Below, piece after piece: positions 1 through 11,932 of a stretch of DNA of 64,000 bases. Both the position numbers and the translations under genes were made by a program. Numbering within the stretch: position 1 is the first letter of the stretch; each line of letters starts with the position of its first letter. Under the pieces are notes generated by a model. The model saw only the letters and a program-made list of their open reading frames with translations. It made no database searches and was not told the origin of the DNA. The DNA comes from Gonocerus acuteangulatus (lineage: Eukaryota; Arthropoda; Insecta; Hemiptera; Coreidae), in contig OX328123.1 of the NCBI GenBank assembly GCA_946811695.1, positions 42,435,335 through 42,499,334 of the forward strand, read 5' to 3'.

Positions 1-300
1 CCACCACTCCTGCGGGCAAAAAGGGATCAGAAGTTCAGACAATCAGACTTCAAGGAAGTAAAAAACTAACATCATAATAAGAAATAGTGTTCAACAGTAG
101 ATACAAGAATACATTATAATCTTAGCTACTCCTAGGACCCTGGTGTAAGCTAAAATCAGTTATAAATTCAAGTAAGGACAATCATTCGATATTTAAAAGC
201 TGACTTAATAAATTGACATTTTCAAACAAATACGAGAACAGACACGCCAAAATATTATAATAGTTTCATTCTATAGCGATAATAACATTAAGGTTAGCAC

Positions 301-912
301 CAGAGTTGGGCAAACGTTAGCGCGCGCTAAAAGCTGATACCTCTCCGCTAATTTAGCGATACCGTAGAAACCCAGCGCTAATAATTAGACCACTTTCGGG
401 TTCACTTCCGGTTGCTTACAATTACGTCCGGGTCACTGCCGGTTCACCCCCGGTCTAACATGAGTGCCTGGAAGGCCCAGGCGTACTTCGGGAAACGGCC
501 CAGGGATGAATATAGGACCGGAAGTAACCTAGATTAAGGAGGGTCAGGGTGACATTGTCTGTGAGTGACCGGAAGTGAGTCAAAACGAACCGGAGTTACC
601 CAGTGATAGGCATGAGTCGACCGGAAGTAACCGAAATTGACATTGATGTGATCGGAAATCCTGTAGATTGAAGCGGTAGTGGAACAGGAGTGAGGAGGAA
701 GTTGCTTAGAGCAGTCCGTAAGTGTACTTTGAGATGACAAAATGTTGTAACTATAGCTTAAGCTATTAGCAATCACGATATTTCATAAATAGATTAGCGA
801 TTAGCGCACTGCCGTCGCTAAGCGCTAATTATTAGCGCTGGGTTTCTACGGTATCGCTAAATTAGCGGAGAGGTATCAGCTTTTAGCGCGCGCTAACTTT
901 TGCCCAATTCTG
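301..912. mobile_element. hAT-type MITE with 8-bp target duplication
   Basis: Non-autonomous DNA transposon of 612 bp. The terminal inverted repeats are 88 bp (301-388 and 825-912), begin CAGAGTTGGGCAAA and differ at few positions. The 8-bp sequence GTTAGCAC sits directly on both sides (293-300, 913-920). An 8-bp duplication with a CAGNG-type end is the hallmark of the hAT superfamily. The interior has no transposase and carries four exact CCGGAAGT octamers (404-411 on minus; 518-525, 569-576 and 621-628 on plus). An autonomous partner would have to supply the transposase. Confidence 0.9.
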
Positions 913-920
913 GTTAGCAC

Positions 921-1759
921 GCCCAAAAAAACAAAAATAAATAAAAACAAAATACGTTTGCGACTAGCCAAAAGGTTTCCATTCCTAATTATTATTCATC
1001 CACAAACAACGTTCCAGCTTGTTATTACGTAATTAATATATATTCAAAAGATTCCTGTAAAAGTAGTCTTAAGCCGAAGTGCAGTAGATGGAAGGAGTTT
1101 TAAATGGAATAAATTTCAATAATTGATGAGGTGAAGAAGAGGCACTCGAAACAGGGAGTAGTGACTAAGAAATGATGAATCTTCGCTAAATGAGGGATTC
1201 CGAGAGGAAAAGTTGAATAAAAGGCTCTGAAGGAACCAGTTAAAAGTTCTCCAAGTGGGTGGCTCAATCATAACCACACGGTAATAGCAACGGGTTTTTG
1301 GGGACATTTTATAGTACCACAAGTAATTTCTCCTACGGATTATCAATAGTTATTAAATATTATTTATCTTCTAAGAAATAATTATCTTTATTTTCTTTTA
1401 TATTTCTTATCATAGGGTTAACAAAATGTAAAAAAGCTGATTTTCCAATTACTTTATTAAAATCAAGATGTGAGCGAATTGCAGACAATAAACTAATTAG
1501 CTACAGAATACAGCCCACAATAATCGGGATGGTAACGATACCATTATATAAATATATATTAAACATCTTCGGGTTAGGGGTTTTTAAAATAATTCGATTG
1601 AAATAAATAATATACAATATGAAGTCTATCATGGTTCCCAGGTATGCCCAAGTGGGTACCTGCTGAAAGTAAAACCAGGCCGCCGCACAGTGGGGCCAAA
1701 CGACATATCGTGTTTCAAAAAAAGGCTACAGCATCTAGATCTAAACCGATATCAATGCA
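921..1759. other. no gene recognised
   Basis: AT-rich DNA without a supported gene. A short minus-strand open frame (1116-1346) has no recognisable motif. Confidence 0.6.
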
Positions 1760-2298
1760 TTGTTTCCTAATGGGATCCTAACTCCCAGTTCCCAAATGTT
1801 CCGATCTCTGCCATTTACACCTGGACTGACTGATAAACTTACACAGACAATAAAAAAATCCTACCCTTCCCTAAATTTTGGTTTAACAATTACCAACAAA
1901 CTCAAAACCCTCTATACCAAACTCAAAGATCCCATCCCTTTTGAACAAACCACCCGTTGTGTTTACCAAGTCCCTTGCCAAACCCCTTCCTGTAATGGTG
2001 TATACATAGGAGAAACCATAAATGACATTCACTCACGTCTTACACAACATAAACGAACCATCACTAATGAAGAAATAGATAAATCTGCACTTGCTAAACA
2101 CGACATTACGCAAAAACACACTTTTAACTTCGACGACACGAAAATTCTTTCTACACAACGAAAAAAAAAAGACTACAGATCTCAGAATGTGTACACATAA
2201 ACTTAAACAAAAACAATATAAACTACAAAACTGACAAACAAGGCATTTCTCCTATGTACGCTAATATTTTTCAAAAACTCTCCCGACCTCCCACCTAG
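1760..2298 (+). pseudogene. Penelope-like element, GIY-YIG endonuclease C-terminus (frameshifted)
   Basis: C-terminal part of a Penelope-like retroelement polyprotein. In this family a GIY-YIG nuclease follows the reverse transcriptase and nicks the target DNA. Seen here: the linker LPFTPGLTDKL, a segment rich in TNKL and KLKDPIPF, a Cys pair (CVYQVPC), the core VYIGETINDIHSRLTQHK and the downstream ALAKHDITQKHTFNFDDTKIL-type block, about residues 17-130 of the open frame. The first frame stops at 2200, just after a ten-A run (2161-2170). The family-typical C-terminus (SECVHIN, then QGISPMYANI) continues in another frame to a TAG at 2296-2298. So the gene is broken by a frameshift in the A-run. 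No reverse transcriptase remains upstream, so the copy is 5'-truncated. The methionine at 1760 is not a genuine start. Confidence 0.85.
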
Positions 2299-2905
2299 TG
2301 GTTAATGGGTATCCTTCCATTAACACCTTTTTCTCCTTTCCTGTCATAAAATGTCATAAACATGCCTTTTGATCCTTACCGACCTTTCTCCCACCACCTG
2401 CTGTTTTCAGTTACATATACCCCAGTAGATTCCTTTTTCCTTAGACACTTCCACAATGGTTACTTAATTGCCAACCTTGGTCTTCCTCTGTCGCTCGGCA
2501 TTTCCATTGGTATGTAGTATCTTATTTCTTTGTAAAATTAATTAATGTTACTATCAGCTACTATATTTGTCATTGGTATGTAGTTTCTTATTTCTTTGTA
2601 AAATCAATTAATGTTACTAATTACTATTAAAATCAATTATTGTACCTATTTATTTTTTCATTCTACTCATTCTAAGAATTTAAGACGATATGTTCTTTTA
2701 TAAATACTATATGTATTTATAGTTCTGTTACCTATTACAATTATAAACTTTTTTTTTTTTTTGTTTCTGTATTAATTTCTTTTTTTGTCATTTTAGCTGG
2801 AAACGTCCGAAATATAGATTTTTTAAAACAAAATCATATTGAGGTTTATTTAGCCGAATCCCAACCATTCCATCTTTACTTATCACCTCGACGGCTAACT
2901 ATCTA
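2299..2905 (+). mobile_element. Penelope-like element 3' noncoding end
   Basis: Continuation of the preceding fragment. Blocks at about 2400-2530 and 2690-2905 match the PLE copy at 36001-36530 (CATATACC.CAGTAGATTCC, then ATTTATAG.TCTGTTAC, then TTAGCCGAATCCCAA and CCATCTTT). The hammerhead position (2791-2808) reads TTTTAGCTGGAAACGTCC: the central stem II and the GANGA bases are deleted, so this ribozyme is dead. A 110-bp stretch is locally repeated (ATTGGTATGTAGT at about 2508 and 2573). Confidence 0.75.
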
Positions 2906-5900
2906 ATCATCATCGTGAATTTAACTTCTTTACACGTAATTTAATAAACAAGGGGAAAAAGAAATACTCAAAGTAGTTCTAAATTTTATTAGCTTTCATT
3001 TAAAAAACAAAAAATGCATTGAAATCGGTAAAGATTTAGAAGAATTTTTTGAAACACGATCTGAGTTTGGCCCTATCGTGCTCCGAGACATACATGTATT
3101 ATTGACAACACATTATGGTCAAGAATGCGTTATCTCTGAGCCTGATATAAGGCTCTCATGGCTTGTTATAAGACAGGTTTTTATTACATATATATATTTG
3201 CAACAAGAATTTGTTTCATCAGCAAATGAACGCTCATAAAAATGAACTCATTAAATATACAGCATAGTTACAGTTAAAAATATAAAATATTAAGAACTAG
3301 GATTTTCATATACTGAATATTTCTTCTACTTTTTCTTTTCAGGAATGATCTGTAGACTAGAGCGATGCTCGTCTGACATTATCATCCACCCGTGGATCAT
3401 TAGGACGAAATTCCCTGCTGAGAATGAAACACAGGAAATGTAGAAAGGGGAATAGGAGAGAATCTTGCAAGACCCCTTTTCTTCAAATGCATTCTCCATG
3501 GGTTTTTATCTTGGACTTTTACAGCTAGAATATACCAAAAGACTTAAAATCCTCCTTCGCTCTTCATCTAGCATACATTATAGTTCGTCTTTTTCCTCTG
3601 GGAATAAGCTTTGTTTTTCTTCACTCCCCACAATCATAAAGGCTTCTTGTACATTCTTACTGCGTCCTCTGATTTTGCATTGCCGCCGGGTTCTGAGTAA
3701 TTTGAGTTTTTGAAACAGATAGAACGATATTAAAAACAAAAAAACAGATATTAAATACCTCGATAAAATATTTTTTAATTTAATAAACAAGACGATATAA
3801 AATGAATTATTTTATAAAATGACAAAAACTTATTTTGAAAAATCGACATTCACCCTAAAACTATCGATTTTAAACAGCTGATACCTAGTAGACATGATTG
3901 ATCTTATCAGTCCAGACGTGGCCCTACCTGCGGAAGGTTCTCTAATGTATAGGCTGTAACCAAATTTTATTTTATTTAGTTTAACATGTAGAGCGTAATA
4001 AAAGAGTACAGAAGAAAGTGAGTGTTTTTTATAAAATTTACCTTCTGCCACAGACGAATATATTGGAAAAGTAGGGTCACTATCTTATAACAAAAAATAC
4101 TGGGGTTCTTCTGATCCCGAATTAGGATTCAGCGACTCCAAATCATATAGGAGACATCTCTGGGTCCGAACGTTTTTGATTGGCTGTATTATTAATTGAA
4201 CTATTAGTTAAACCTTTACTTGATCTGTACTTTACTAAATCAATAAGTATATATTATTATATTTTCACCCTTATGGTTTCCAAGTGTTTTTAAAGTGTTT
4301 GTTTATTACACATACACTTATGGTTTCTAAACTTTTAATTTGCATGTTTGTCCTAAGAATTATGGAAGATCCCCTTTTTCGTCCTAGAAATATTCAACCA
4401 CATAATTAAGTAAAGGACCTCTTAATTATTCCCAAGGACTGATAAGTATAATTTGAAGGGTTTAGGAGTAAGTGAGGGAATTCAACACTGCCTATGTACT
4501 TAATCTGCTTAAGTTTGCCACAATGCCACTCTCTCTCGTTGGGCTTAACAACTTTGTGGCTTTGTCCTCATCTGCATGAGCAGGCTCTTTGAATACTCTC
4601 AACAAGCTTATTAACCATAAAGTAAACGTGCCCCCATATGGGGGAAGGCCTTCATTGAGAAGCCGTTTGATCAACAAATCTGTCTTTCGAACCAGAGGCT
4701 GATGGAAACGGGGCGAGCCCTATTGAAGTTGGGAGGCATTCCAAATATTTAAAACTGTCCACAGCAGTATAGAGACAAGTCCCATAGGAAAAGTCCTTAA
4801 AAATCAAAAGCTGCAAAAGGAAAACATACAATAAAAAATCCTTTTGGAGTATAAATGAAGGAAAAACCAAATGTAGAAGCATTGTGACTAGCGAATAAAG
4901 TCTATATATAATGCTGTGACACCAAAATTAAAATCCAGGATATGAGTTATTTTAAGCCTGTGTTATGTATTATTTTAATTTTCAGACTTGTCAAATAATT
5001 TTGTATTCATCACTGTAGCAGTGCTAGAATTGAGCTTTACGAGTGCCTGCATATTATATCAGTGTCCGTCAGCAGTACATTATGTAAACCTTTCGACATA
5101 TTCTGAGTAGTTACTGAGGAAACCACAAGGGGGCATGTAGACAATTCCCTCTCTTTTAAGTTTCCTTAGGACTAGTACGTACTTCACATACAGGTAGTTT
5201 CCTTTTGAACATGGGTTAAAGATAGGACGTAGAAACAATTACTTGGTTATTACAGCCTACAACCTATTTATGTTTGTGTGTGCGTTTCTTTCAGATATTC
5301 ATATAAACATTTTATATTGTAAATAGCTTAACACAATATATGTGTACAAGATGAAAAACGTATAGGTGCTTGCTTAGTATACATAACGTATTTCATTTAT
5401 TTGTTCTTACTTTTGTATATATTTTTATTATTGTGTTTTCATTTTTATCTTAATATTTATTTATTTATAAAAGTATTTACATTTTTTTTAATTTCATATT
5501 TTTTTTTACCTCTTTCATAGTTTTTGTTTTCTGGCTTTTTAATTTACAACTTATATCTAGCTTTTATGTAAAAGATAGATATAAGTTTTATATCCACACA
5601 CATAAAAATAATTAAATATATAAATTATAATTGATAAATTTATTGTTCTTCATTTTAGCTAGGCTATCAAATCCTCTAAAAATTGACACACAAGAAGCAG
5701 TGAAATCAATTGTTTTTTTTTTTAAATAATTATGTTACCACCATTTACAGGCACCTTAGGAATGGCAAGTTAATCACTCGTGTGAATAAAGCCCAATGAT
5801 ATATTGTTTCATAAACTTTACTTGAGTTTACTTTAGTTCGAGCTATCAAAATACTGACAAGCAACTATATATTCCACAAATGTAATGCATACATTTCTGA

Positions 5901-6867
5901 CACGTCGACGAGTGGGATACTCAACACTTGTCTATATCATAGTACAGAAGGAAAATGAAGCGAAACTAAAAGTGGTGGGTTGGAAGTTGATGAGTTGAAG
6001 GAGTCTGGTAGTTTGAGGAGGGAGAGGAAGGTAATAGTGTTCTATCCTAGGAGTTGGACACTAGCAACACTTAACAGGAAAATTAACTTAGTTCAAGAGA
6101 GTCCTGTCAGGAACCTTATGTACAGGTACTGGGGAATCTAGTAACAACTTTCGGGTAGATGGAGTAAGATAACCATTATATTCGACAAAACGAAATATTA
6201 TATTATGGAAGTCAAATATCTCCTCATTCTATGGGAGCTCTATGTCTACGAGTCAAAAACAAAACAGTTGAATTTGTAAAGAACTAATGCTATTAATATT
6301 TTACAAACTCAATTATAAATTCACGAAAATTATTTTTTTTTTATTTTTCTTTACTACTATTTTGTTTTTAATTTCCAATTCAAAAATATATATCAGCGGT
6401 TGTCTGGACTCGAAATTATTGCAAGAAGTAATAATATTTGTAATCAAACACTAACAATATTCTTGATCCAACCTTCTTGATGCTTATTTGTTCTATGAAT
6501 CGAAAATAATATTTAAAAAAAAATTTTAGAAAAAAAAAAATCAATAACTAAACCCTAACTTCTCACTTCTAACTTTTCCGCGTCAATAACTTCTTACGTT
6601 TGTGAATAGAGAGTTGTGTTTCTAAATTACTAATTTTATCATTAATCAAGGAATCCTGAAATTTGTGAAGTTATTTGATACAAGTTATATTTTACAAACA
6701 TTAGATACGTCGTCATTTTGCCATAGCAAAACGGTAGTTGATATCTCAAGAAAGCGAAAAAATGGTTCAAAAATAAGAACTGATGTTTCAGAGTCTTCTA
6801 AACATTTAGAGCTGTCTTTTGACAACAAGCAAGAAAATAATTTTATGATTTAGTGTTTTCTCTCTTC
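2906..6867. other. no gene recognised (4 kb)
   Basis: AT-rich DNA. The short open frames (for example 3465-3713, 4652-4882, 6665-6853) overlap on opposite strands, lack motifs and show no splice-consistent structure. I see no repeat boundaries here. Confidence 0.55.
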
Positions 6868-6990
6868 TCAGTCTGCCTTGAAATAGAACAAAACAAATAT
6901 ATTTAAAAGATGCAACAGTAAAGTAAAGTAAAAGTAGTAAAAAAATTGGACATTGCTAGTAGGTAAACATTTTTAATTGATTATTATTTA
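6868..6990 (+). repeat. dispersed repeat, copy 1
   Basis: The blocks TCTGCCTTGA.ATA.AACA and GTAGTAAAAAAA.T.GACATT.CTAGTAGGTAAACATT recur at 9945-10200 in the same order. Nature unknown. The T-tailed SINE at 7033 is inserted just downstream. Confidence 0.45.
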
Positions 6991-7032
6991 ACGAACTCGT
7001 CAAAATGTCAAAGCAATATTTGTAAAATGCTA

Positions 7033-7376
7033 AAAAAAAAATCAGTCCCGTAACAGGCCACAAGGGCCCTGAGGGGCAGATACTATAGAGGTATCTGATT
7101 CATGACCATACGGCACACTAGGGAGATAGTGTGGTCAGTACTATGCTCCGGCCGCCTGATTTTTCCCTTGGCTGCTTCGACTGCTGGAGTCATGGGCACC
7201 CAAGGTACCCATTATTAAATTAATTAAAGGCTGGGTTGGCCTAGGGACGGTCAGGGAGGCCGAATGCAACCCAAGAACGAAGTCACTAGAAGAAAAAATC
7301 TTTAGTCCTTCCTCGGGATTTGAACTCAGGTCCTGCAACTTATTAGTCCAGTCCTCTTCCACTGAGCTAACCTCGC
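7033..7376 (-). mobile_element. tRNA-derived SINE with T-tail, copy 1
   Basis: Short interspersed element of 344 bp on the minus strand, flanked by a perfect 14-bp duplication (7019-7032 and 7377-7390). Its head, at the high-coordinate end, is tRNA-like: A box TTAGCTCAGTGG and B box GAGTTCAAATCCC. A conserved body follows, including GGCGGCCGGAGCATAG and GGGCCCTTGTGGCC. The transcript-sense 3' end is CGGGACTGA plus a run of T. It matches the copy at 11571-11916 over its whole length. Confidence 0.85.
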
Positions 7377-7390
7377 TTTGTAAAATGCTA

Positions 7391-7952
7391 CATGTAAAAA
7401 ATAACTTTTTTAACAATTTAGGGAATCAAGTAACGTGTAAAAACTATTTTAAAGATATTTCATGAGAACTTAAGAAACAAATATATTTAAATAAATAAAA
7501 ACTCATTGGGGAAAAATCTAAATTGCTTTTATAATGAAATATTCATTCAGTACTAAATAATGATAGCATTCAATCTCTTAATTTGTTTTAGAAGCCTTGC
7601 AAAAATTGTGAGCGAAAAAAAACCTGAAAAAGAAACTATCTTCCAAAAACTCCCCGCGGATTCTAAAGTAAAGCGGATATTTAGTACTCAGGAGAGGAAG
7701 GAATCCTAAATGTTTTCGAGTATTTTGTTATCAAGGCCCAAGGATCGACAGTAATTATGAGGTATCAGGTGACCATAAATCAGGGACTTACTCGAAGGTT
7801 ATCTCGAGGAAACACCCTCCGGGGGTAATATTTTCCCTTTAAGGACGAATTATCGAGGCATTAGCTGTTCTACTCTCTTACTCAGATATCAGTAAGCAAT
7901 GTTCACTAATAGTTCATGGGACAATTACTTTAAACTTAAGATTGTCTGCAAA
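7391..7952. other. no gene recognised
   Basis: AT-rich spacer between the SINE and the next transposon. Nothing recognised. Confidence 0.6.
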
Positions 7953-7960
7953 GGAATAAA

Positions 7961-9092
7961 GGTAAAAATGCAGTTTCCAGCCTTCCAAACCGATTTCTTT
8001 CAAACTTTGCACAATAACGTATTTCGATGCACTAAACACGAATACGATAAAAAAAACGTCGGATTTAACTAGGAAAGAAGTTATTAAGCACTTAAGTTCA
8101 CTGTTGTGCAGGTTATGAGAGCTAATGTAAACAACTAAATTTGTCAACATACGCATGCGCGGGTATGGAAAAGTTCGTAATAAGGAAGTTTAATTGAAAT
8201 TTACCATAAATTATCGAAATTCATCATCAGTTATTTATTTACAATCATTTTTTTAAATAATGAATTCACATTTCTTGTTTCGTTCATGAAAAGTATTATA
8301 TATCAGAAATCCCTTAATAATTAGCTAATGCCTTCATTATTATCGTTCTAATTCGCGCCTACCGAACTTCAATTGTCAACAAGTCAATTGTCTAAGCTAA
8401 GAGAGATGTCTTGGAGGATTAGAAGAATGTCTAGGACGACTTTAAGGGCATACATGCTATGCGTTTCCGCTCGCTCCGCTCGCTCAAAAAGATAACAAAA
8501 CCCCAGTCAATCCAGAATAGAATTCTATTAATTTTAGCGAGTTGGATTGACTGGGGTTTTGTTATTTTCTTGAGCGAGCGGAAACGCATAGCACGTATGC
8601 CCTTAAGCGACAGGGACGACGGGTGAGGATGCCCTTAAAATTAACAATATCTTTGAATAAATGGTTACTGAACATTTCAAATGACAGTTCTCTGTTTCCC
8701 AATGTTACATATCTGCGCATGCGCGTGTTTACAAATACGCTGATGCCTAGTTTTATAACCTTCCTAACTTTAGTGCTTAATATTATAGTCTATTCATTTT
8801 AGCGAGTTGGATTGACTGGGGTTTTGTTATCTTTTTTAGCGAGCGTAGCGAGCGGAAACGCATCGCATGTATGCCTTAAAGTCATGTATGCCTTAAAGTC
8901 ATCACAAATTTAGTTGTTTACATTAGCTCTCATAACCTGCACAACAGTGAACTTAAGGTCTTAATAACTTCTTTCCTAGTTAAATCCGACGTTTTTTTTT
9001 TTTTATCGTATTCGTGTTTAGTGCATCAAAATAAGTTATTGTGCAAAGTTTGAAAGAAATCGGTTTGGAGGGCTGGAAACTGCATTTTTACC
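7961..9092. mobile_element. inverted-repeat transposon with 8-bp duplication, copy 1
   Basis: Non-autonomous DNA transposon of 1132 bp. The long terminal inverted repeats (7961-8144 and 8904-9092, about 185 bp) start GGTAAAAATGCAGTTTCCAG. The 8-bp duplication GGAATAAA lies immediately outside (7953-7960, 9093-9100). No transposase frame is present. The interior holds GCATGCGCG blocks and GC-rich palindromes (8446-8602, 8800-8885). A second copy at 31638-35118 has its own 8-bp duplication. Long inverted repeats with 8-bp duplications would fit MULE, P or hAT superfamilies; the end GGTAAAA does not decide between them. Confidence 0.85.
8446..8602. repeat. 157-bp GC-rich palindromic module between TTAA sites
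   Basis: Near-perfect palindrome inside the preceding element. It begins GGGCATACATGCTATGCG, ends with the reverse complement, and TTAA lies on both sides (8442-8445, 8603-8606). Arms carry TTTCCGCTCGCT and AACAAAACCCCAGTCAATCC. Half-copies occur at 8800-8885 and 34840-34922, and a full diverged copy at about 32185-32375. TTAA flanks suggest a piggyBac- or Kolobok-type mini-element captured early by the family. Confidence 0.6.
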
Positions 9093-9100
9093 GGAATAAA

Positions 9101-9545
9101 TTAGAAATGTAAATTTCGGAATACTTTGTTTCCCCATTTAGGGTTTTTATAAAGATACGCCGCCAGTAATTTCAAAGGGAAAAATATATAATAAATTGAA
9201 GGTAATTAAAATGTCGATATGGGATTACATTAACAAACCAAGATTCGTGAGTCAACTCACGAATATAATGCCGACCATAAATGAATACATCATTCACATT
9301 TTGGTTTTATAGACTTGGTCCTACGCTACGTAGTGACTTGTCAAACACCATTCTGCAGTATGAACGCAGTTACTAGTCAAACTGGCCTTGAGCCAAAGTT
9401 AATAGTCAAACAGGCCTCAACCATACCGTGCTAGGTGATTGGTCTAACAGAACTAATCTTTTAGTACCTTGAGGCAGGTCAAACATGTCTTTTGGCACCC
9501 ATACACTGGTCAAAAAAAGTATTTAGCCCTTCACCAAGAAGCTGG
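9101..9545. other. no gene recognised
   Basis: AT-rich spacer with a perfect small palindrome ATTCGTGAGTCAACTCACGAAT near 9243. No gene. Confidence 0.55.
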
Positions 9546-9803
9546 CATACTCTCATTTCTAAAGTGACACACTCAAAATAAAGCTCAACTGAAAATGAGT
9601 CACTCTTGCCTATGTAGGGGGTTTAGCATTAAGACAGGAAGAAGGGCACAAGTGCCTCCTGGTGTACGAGCTCTGAAGCTATGTACATACAGTTTCGTTG
9701 GTTGATAAAGAGATATTTACCATGTCATTCATAGTCATAACTATGACGATGTGAAGAAAACCGATTTTTGAATTGTGTCGCTTTAGAATTACTAGTGCGA
9801 TAT
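9546..9803 (+). repeat. dispersed inverted-ended repeat family C, copy 1
   Basis: About 258 bp whose ends are inverted (left TTTCTAAAGTGACACA, right its complement followed by TACTAGTGCGATA). The interior reads TTGCCTATGTAGGGG, GTGTACGAGCT.TGAAG and CATGTCATTCA.AGTCATAAC. Copies lie at 30787-30962 (minus) and 36648-36892 (plus). A TA dinucleotide at the ends of the third copy would fit a Tc1/mariner-type MITE. Confidence 0.55.
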
Positions 9804-9944
9804 GTTCAAACGTTCGTAGGGTCGCGTAGGTCATTACACACACGCACACACATTGGTACTTTAACCCAAAAGCATTTCTTTCATCAGGCTCGGTATGTTA
9901 CTTAATTTACGAATTCAAATTGACATTTTTAATTCCTCTTTGCG

Positions 9945-10200
9945 TCTGCCTTGAGATACAACATAACAAACGTATTGAAAAGAGGCAACAGGCTCAGAAA
10001 CGTAATAAATTGTCAGAACTAAACCTTTGGAATTTATAAGAAGAAAATCAGAACACATAATTTTTATTAATTTATGTTTGTTATTATAACGAGAATTTAA
10101 AAGACTTTAGCATTTCCCGTCCTGTTAATTTAAAAAAAAATCATAGTAGTAAAAAAACTAGACATTACTAGTAGGTAAACATTGTTAATTGATTATTAAA
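9945..10200 (+). repeat. dispersed repeat, copy 2
   Basis: Second copy of the sequence at 6868-6990, interrupted by about 130 bp of unrelated AT-rich DNA. Nature unknown. Confidence 0.4.
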
Positions 10201-11134
10201 AGTAAAATAGACATACTTCTCTTATATTAAAGTAATGACCCCGTATTTCGCAGTGTATTTCATGTAGCAGAAGGTCTCAGGCAAAGTTCTCTGATATTGA
10301 GGCTGTGATTTGTGGTTTAAATATTCCTGAAGAGGCATCGAAAGGACTTGAAACATGTAGTACGAAGGATTATTAATGAATAAAGTGTGGATGATGAAAT
10401 TTTACCATCTGCCACAGAATGACTTATCCTCTAAAGTATTTCTCCAAAAGTACTTACAATTATTTTCTCCAAAAGTGGCAGTATTATGTAAAATCACCTA
10501 AAGAAGTAAACTCTAGCAAAGATTGCTAATTACTGCTAGAATTGTAGTTCTGGAGGGCCAACGTGAGCCGTTCTGCTCCTTGCCTTTCTCTACTTCTAAT
10601 CTAACACTCCCATCTCGGGGGAAATCACGGAACTAAATTGAGTTACTAAATCTTGTTTATATTCTTTTTACTTGATTTTAGTTAGTTTTACAAAGAGTAC
10701 TAACGGTGGCGAATTTAAAGTCTTTCTTACTTACTTCTCTAAATTAATTTCATTCAAGAATTGATGAACTCGTTTGTTTAGTTTATTTATTTATTTTTTT
10801 TTTTCTTTTCCAGAGAGTTTTTACAAAATGTTATTTACATAATAACCTCGTCGTTAAGATAGAAATGTTTTAGGGGCCTCATTAGGCGATGAATTAGGAT
10901 TTCTGGGAGTAGAATGAAACAAGAAGGGTGGGTATAAAATTGAGGTAGAAGTTTCCAGAGAGGGATAATGCTGCTCTGATAAAGATCTCGAGGCTGGTAT
11001 TGCCTTAAGCTATTCCTTCAAGAGATCACTCTTCAAATCTACCACCCAGGTTTTGCTTCTATTTCGGTCGGTAGGATGTCGTATGGAAAGGATGATTTCT
11101 AGCAAAACCCAGACCAAAATAATTGTATTTATTT
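10201..11134. other. no gene recognised
   Basis: AT-rich DNA, nothing recognised. Confidence 0.55.
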
Positions 11135-11310
11135 ATTTTTTATTTTAAAGGTTTTAGGCCATTAGCTCCAGCCTATCAACAGGTTGTCACTCATCAAAAC
11201 CACCCATAGTGTACTAGGGAATATTTTCAACAAACAGGCTGGACTCGAAGACACATCACCCAATCGAGAATCCAGCGTGATAGCCACTAGACCACGAGGT
11301 ATAACCATTA
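11135..11310 (-). mobile_element. tRNA-Glu-type SINE relic
   Basis: Minus-strand SINE relic. The head reads CCTCGTGGTCTAGTGGCTA (A-box-like), with a weak B box near 11247. The body contains GGCCATTAGC on the plus strand, shared with copies at 13428 and 24477. A T-rich stretch at the left is its A-tail. Decayed, with no clear target duplication. Confidence 0.55.
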
Positions 11311-11570
11311 TGTCGGCTTTTTACTTTGTATACATTTTTACAATTCCGAACATAATTTTTTATTTATTTATTCTAAGTATTTAACAATTCTAAATTTACA
11401 ACAATAAACAACAATTCTGAAATTACAACATTTTTTTTATTAGTCTGATTTTTAACATCATTGTAAATAGGAAATATTTTCCTGCTTTTTTATTAATTTA
11501 ATTAAAGTTTGTTTAGTTTTGCATTGTAGAAAGGTAAACTTTACAAGATAATTATAAATATGAATTATTA

Positions 11571-11916
11571 AAAAAAAAAAATCAGTCCCGTAACAGGCCA
11601 CAAGGGCCCAGAGGGGCAGATACTGTAGAGGTATCTTATTCTTGACCATACGGCACACTAGGGAGATAGTGTGGTCAATACTATGCTCCGGCCGCCTGAT
11701 ATTTCCCTTGCTGCTTCGACTGCTAGGGTCATTAGCACCAAGGTACCCATTGACAAATTAATTAAAGGCTGGGTTGGCCTAGGGACGATCTGGGACCCCA
11801 AATCCAACCGTCGAACGACGGCACTAGAAGAAAAAATCTTTAGTGCACGTTCGGGTTTTGAACCTGGTCCTCCAGTTCATTAGTCGAGTGCTCTACCACT
11901 GAGCTAACCTCGCCCC
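11571..11916 (-). mobile_element. tRNA-derived SINE with T-tail, copy 2
   Basis: 346-bp full-length copy of the SINE at 7033-7376, with a perfect 16-bp target duplication TAAATATGAATTATTA (11555-11570, 11917-11932). Head on the minus strand: GGCGAGGTTAGCTCAGTGG (A box) and AGGTTCAAAACC (B box). Its transcript-sense end is ACTGA followed by about 12 T. The perfect duplication indicates a fairly recent insertion. Confidence 0.9.
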
Positions 11917-11932
11917 TAAATATGAATTATTA

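Noticed and set aside
7914..8156. Minus-strand frame repeated near 31492-31716
   Set aside because: It is the inverted-repeat end of the 8-bp-duplication transposon, not a protein shared between loci.
8800..8885. GAGCGAGCGTAGCGAGCGG as a parvovirus-type Rep-binding origin
   Set aside because: The GAGC spacing is imperfect, no Rep gene is present, and the sequence is part of a palindromic transposon core.
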